Source: Halomonas halocynthiae DSM 14573
GTDB lineage: Bacteria; Pseudomonadota; Gammaproteobacteria; Pseudomonadales; Halomonadaceae
Length of the DNA: 64,000 nucleotides
Assembly (NCBI RefSeq): GCF_000425725.1
Contig: NZ_KE384441.1
Span: 91,176-155,175, forward strand
Reading direction: 5' to 3'
Numbering within the stretch: the stretch's first letter is position 1; the number at the start of each line of letters is the position of its first letter. The notes under the pieces are model-generated. The model did not search any database, was not told where the DNA came from, and saw only the letters and a list, made by a program, of their open reading frames with translations. The position numbers and the translations under genes are program-made. This document shows, in pieces, positions 63,733 to 64,000 of this stretch.

Positions 63733-64000
63733 ATGTTCAAGAAAAGTGTACTCGCTGCTGCATTGAGTGTTGGGTTGATCCCGTTGGGCGCGATGTCTAC
63801 AGCACAGGCTGCAGACTATGTTATCGACAGCGAGGGGCAGCATGCTTTTGTTCAGTTCCGTATCAACCACCTGGGTTATTCTTATATTTTGGGTAACTTT
63901 CCGAGCTTCACGGGTGAGTTTCAGTACGACCCTGAGAACCTTGACGCCTCTGCAGTGAGTGTTGAGGTTGATACAACCAGTTTGACTAGCCATCACGCCG
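63733..64000 (+). CDS. YceI-family periplasmic protein (cut by window end)
   Basis: The first 89 residues of a YceI protein; the 3' end lies outside the window. A signal peptide (KKSVLAAALSVGLIPLGA, cleavage after AQA at about residue 26) is followed by the lipocalin-like start DYVIDSEGQHAFVQFRINHL, GYSYILGNFPSFTGEF. Family members bind isoprenoid quinones or lipids in the periplasm. It follows the cytochrome b561 gene in the same direction. Confidence 0.92.
   Translation, partial: MFKKSVLAAALSVGLIPLGAMSTAQAADYVIDSEGQHAFVQFRINHLGYSYILGNFPSFTGEFQYDPENLDASAVSVEVDTTSLTSHHA

Overview
The window looks like a chromosomal segment of a gammaproteobacterium, most probably a Halomonas-type (Halomonadaceae) organism. 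The evidence is the gene content and order: fmt-rsmB-trkA-trkH, a monofunctional hisB with hisH-hisA-hisF, asmA-mutY-yggX followed by tRNA-Phe/Gln/Thr, truC-tcdA, a lactate utilisation locus, and moderately high GC. The genus is an inference from protein resemblance recalled from memory; no database search was possible.

Layout. 0-0.8 kb: a REP-associated HUH transposase (RAYT) bracketed by REP palindromes. 0.8-18.1 kb: the most striking locus. A seven-gene minus-strand operon, almost entirely with overlapping stop/start codons, reads kpsC-like, kpsS-like, SDR, sulfatase-fold membrane transferase, a 2.5-kilo-residue reducing PKS/FAS, an alpha-oxoamine synthase (AONS) and a GT1 glycosyltransferase, with a cytochrome P450 converging on its end. 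It matches the rkpA-G-H-I-J (rkp-1) capsule region of Sinorhizobium, expanded by a glycosyltransferase and a P450. Reading the enzymes in order suggests a dedicated amino-lipid (sphingoid-like) made by a PKS and tied to a Kdo-based capsule. 18.2-25.0 kb: lactate regulon (dld-type Fe-S D-lactate dehydrogenase, lldD, lactate permease, divergent GntR regulator) with two matching operators. 25.1-44.5 kb: core housekeeping genes (translation, K+ uptake, tRNA modification, histidine biosynthesis, DNA repair, iron trafficking) ending in a tRNA-Phe-Gln-Thr cluster with a clear promoter and terminator.

44.6-53.4 kb: an accessory segment beginning directly after the tRNAs. It holds the tail of a decayed IS605-type TnpB, a metallophosphoesterase, and a visibly GC-richer three-gene module (winged-helix/AAA regulator divergent from a serine beta-lactamase-fold hydrolase that overlaps a TpsB/FhaC-type outer-membrane translocator with no TpsA partner), then a patatin. 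53.7-58.5 kb: a siderophore uptake locus (AraC regulator, TonB receptor, FhuD) in which the fhuC ATPase gene survives only as fused ends of an internally deleted, frameshifted pseudogene and fhuB is absent. Two perfect 16-bp direct repeats, 21 bp apart, precede the receptor. 58.6-61.3 kb: arsR-arsC-arsH-acr3 arsenic operon; ArsR carries an unusual tail built from six 15-bp tandem repeats. 61.4-64 kb: LysR regulator, FMN reductase, cytochrome b561 and a YceI gene cut by the window edge.

The best candidate for an undescribed system is the PKS-AONS-SDR-KpsC/S-glycosyltransferase-P450 locus. The next best are the TpsB/serine hydrolase module and the repeat-tailed ArsR.
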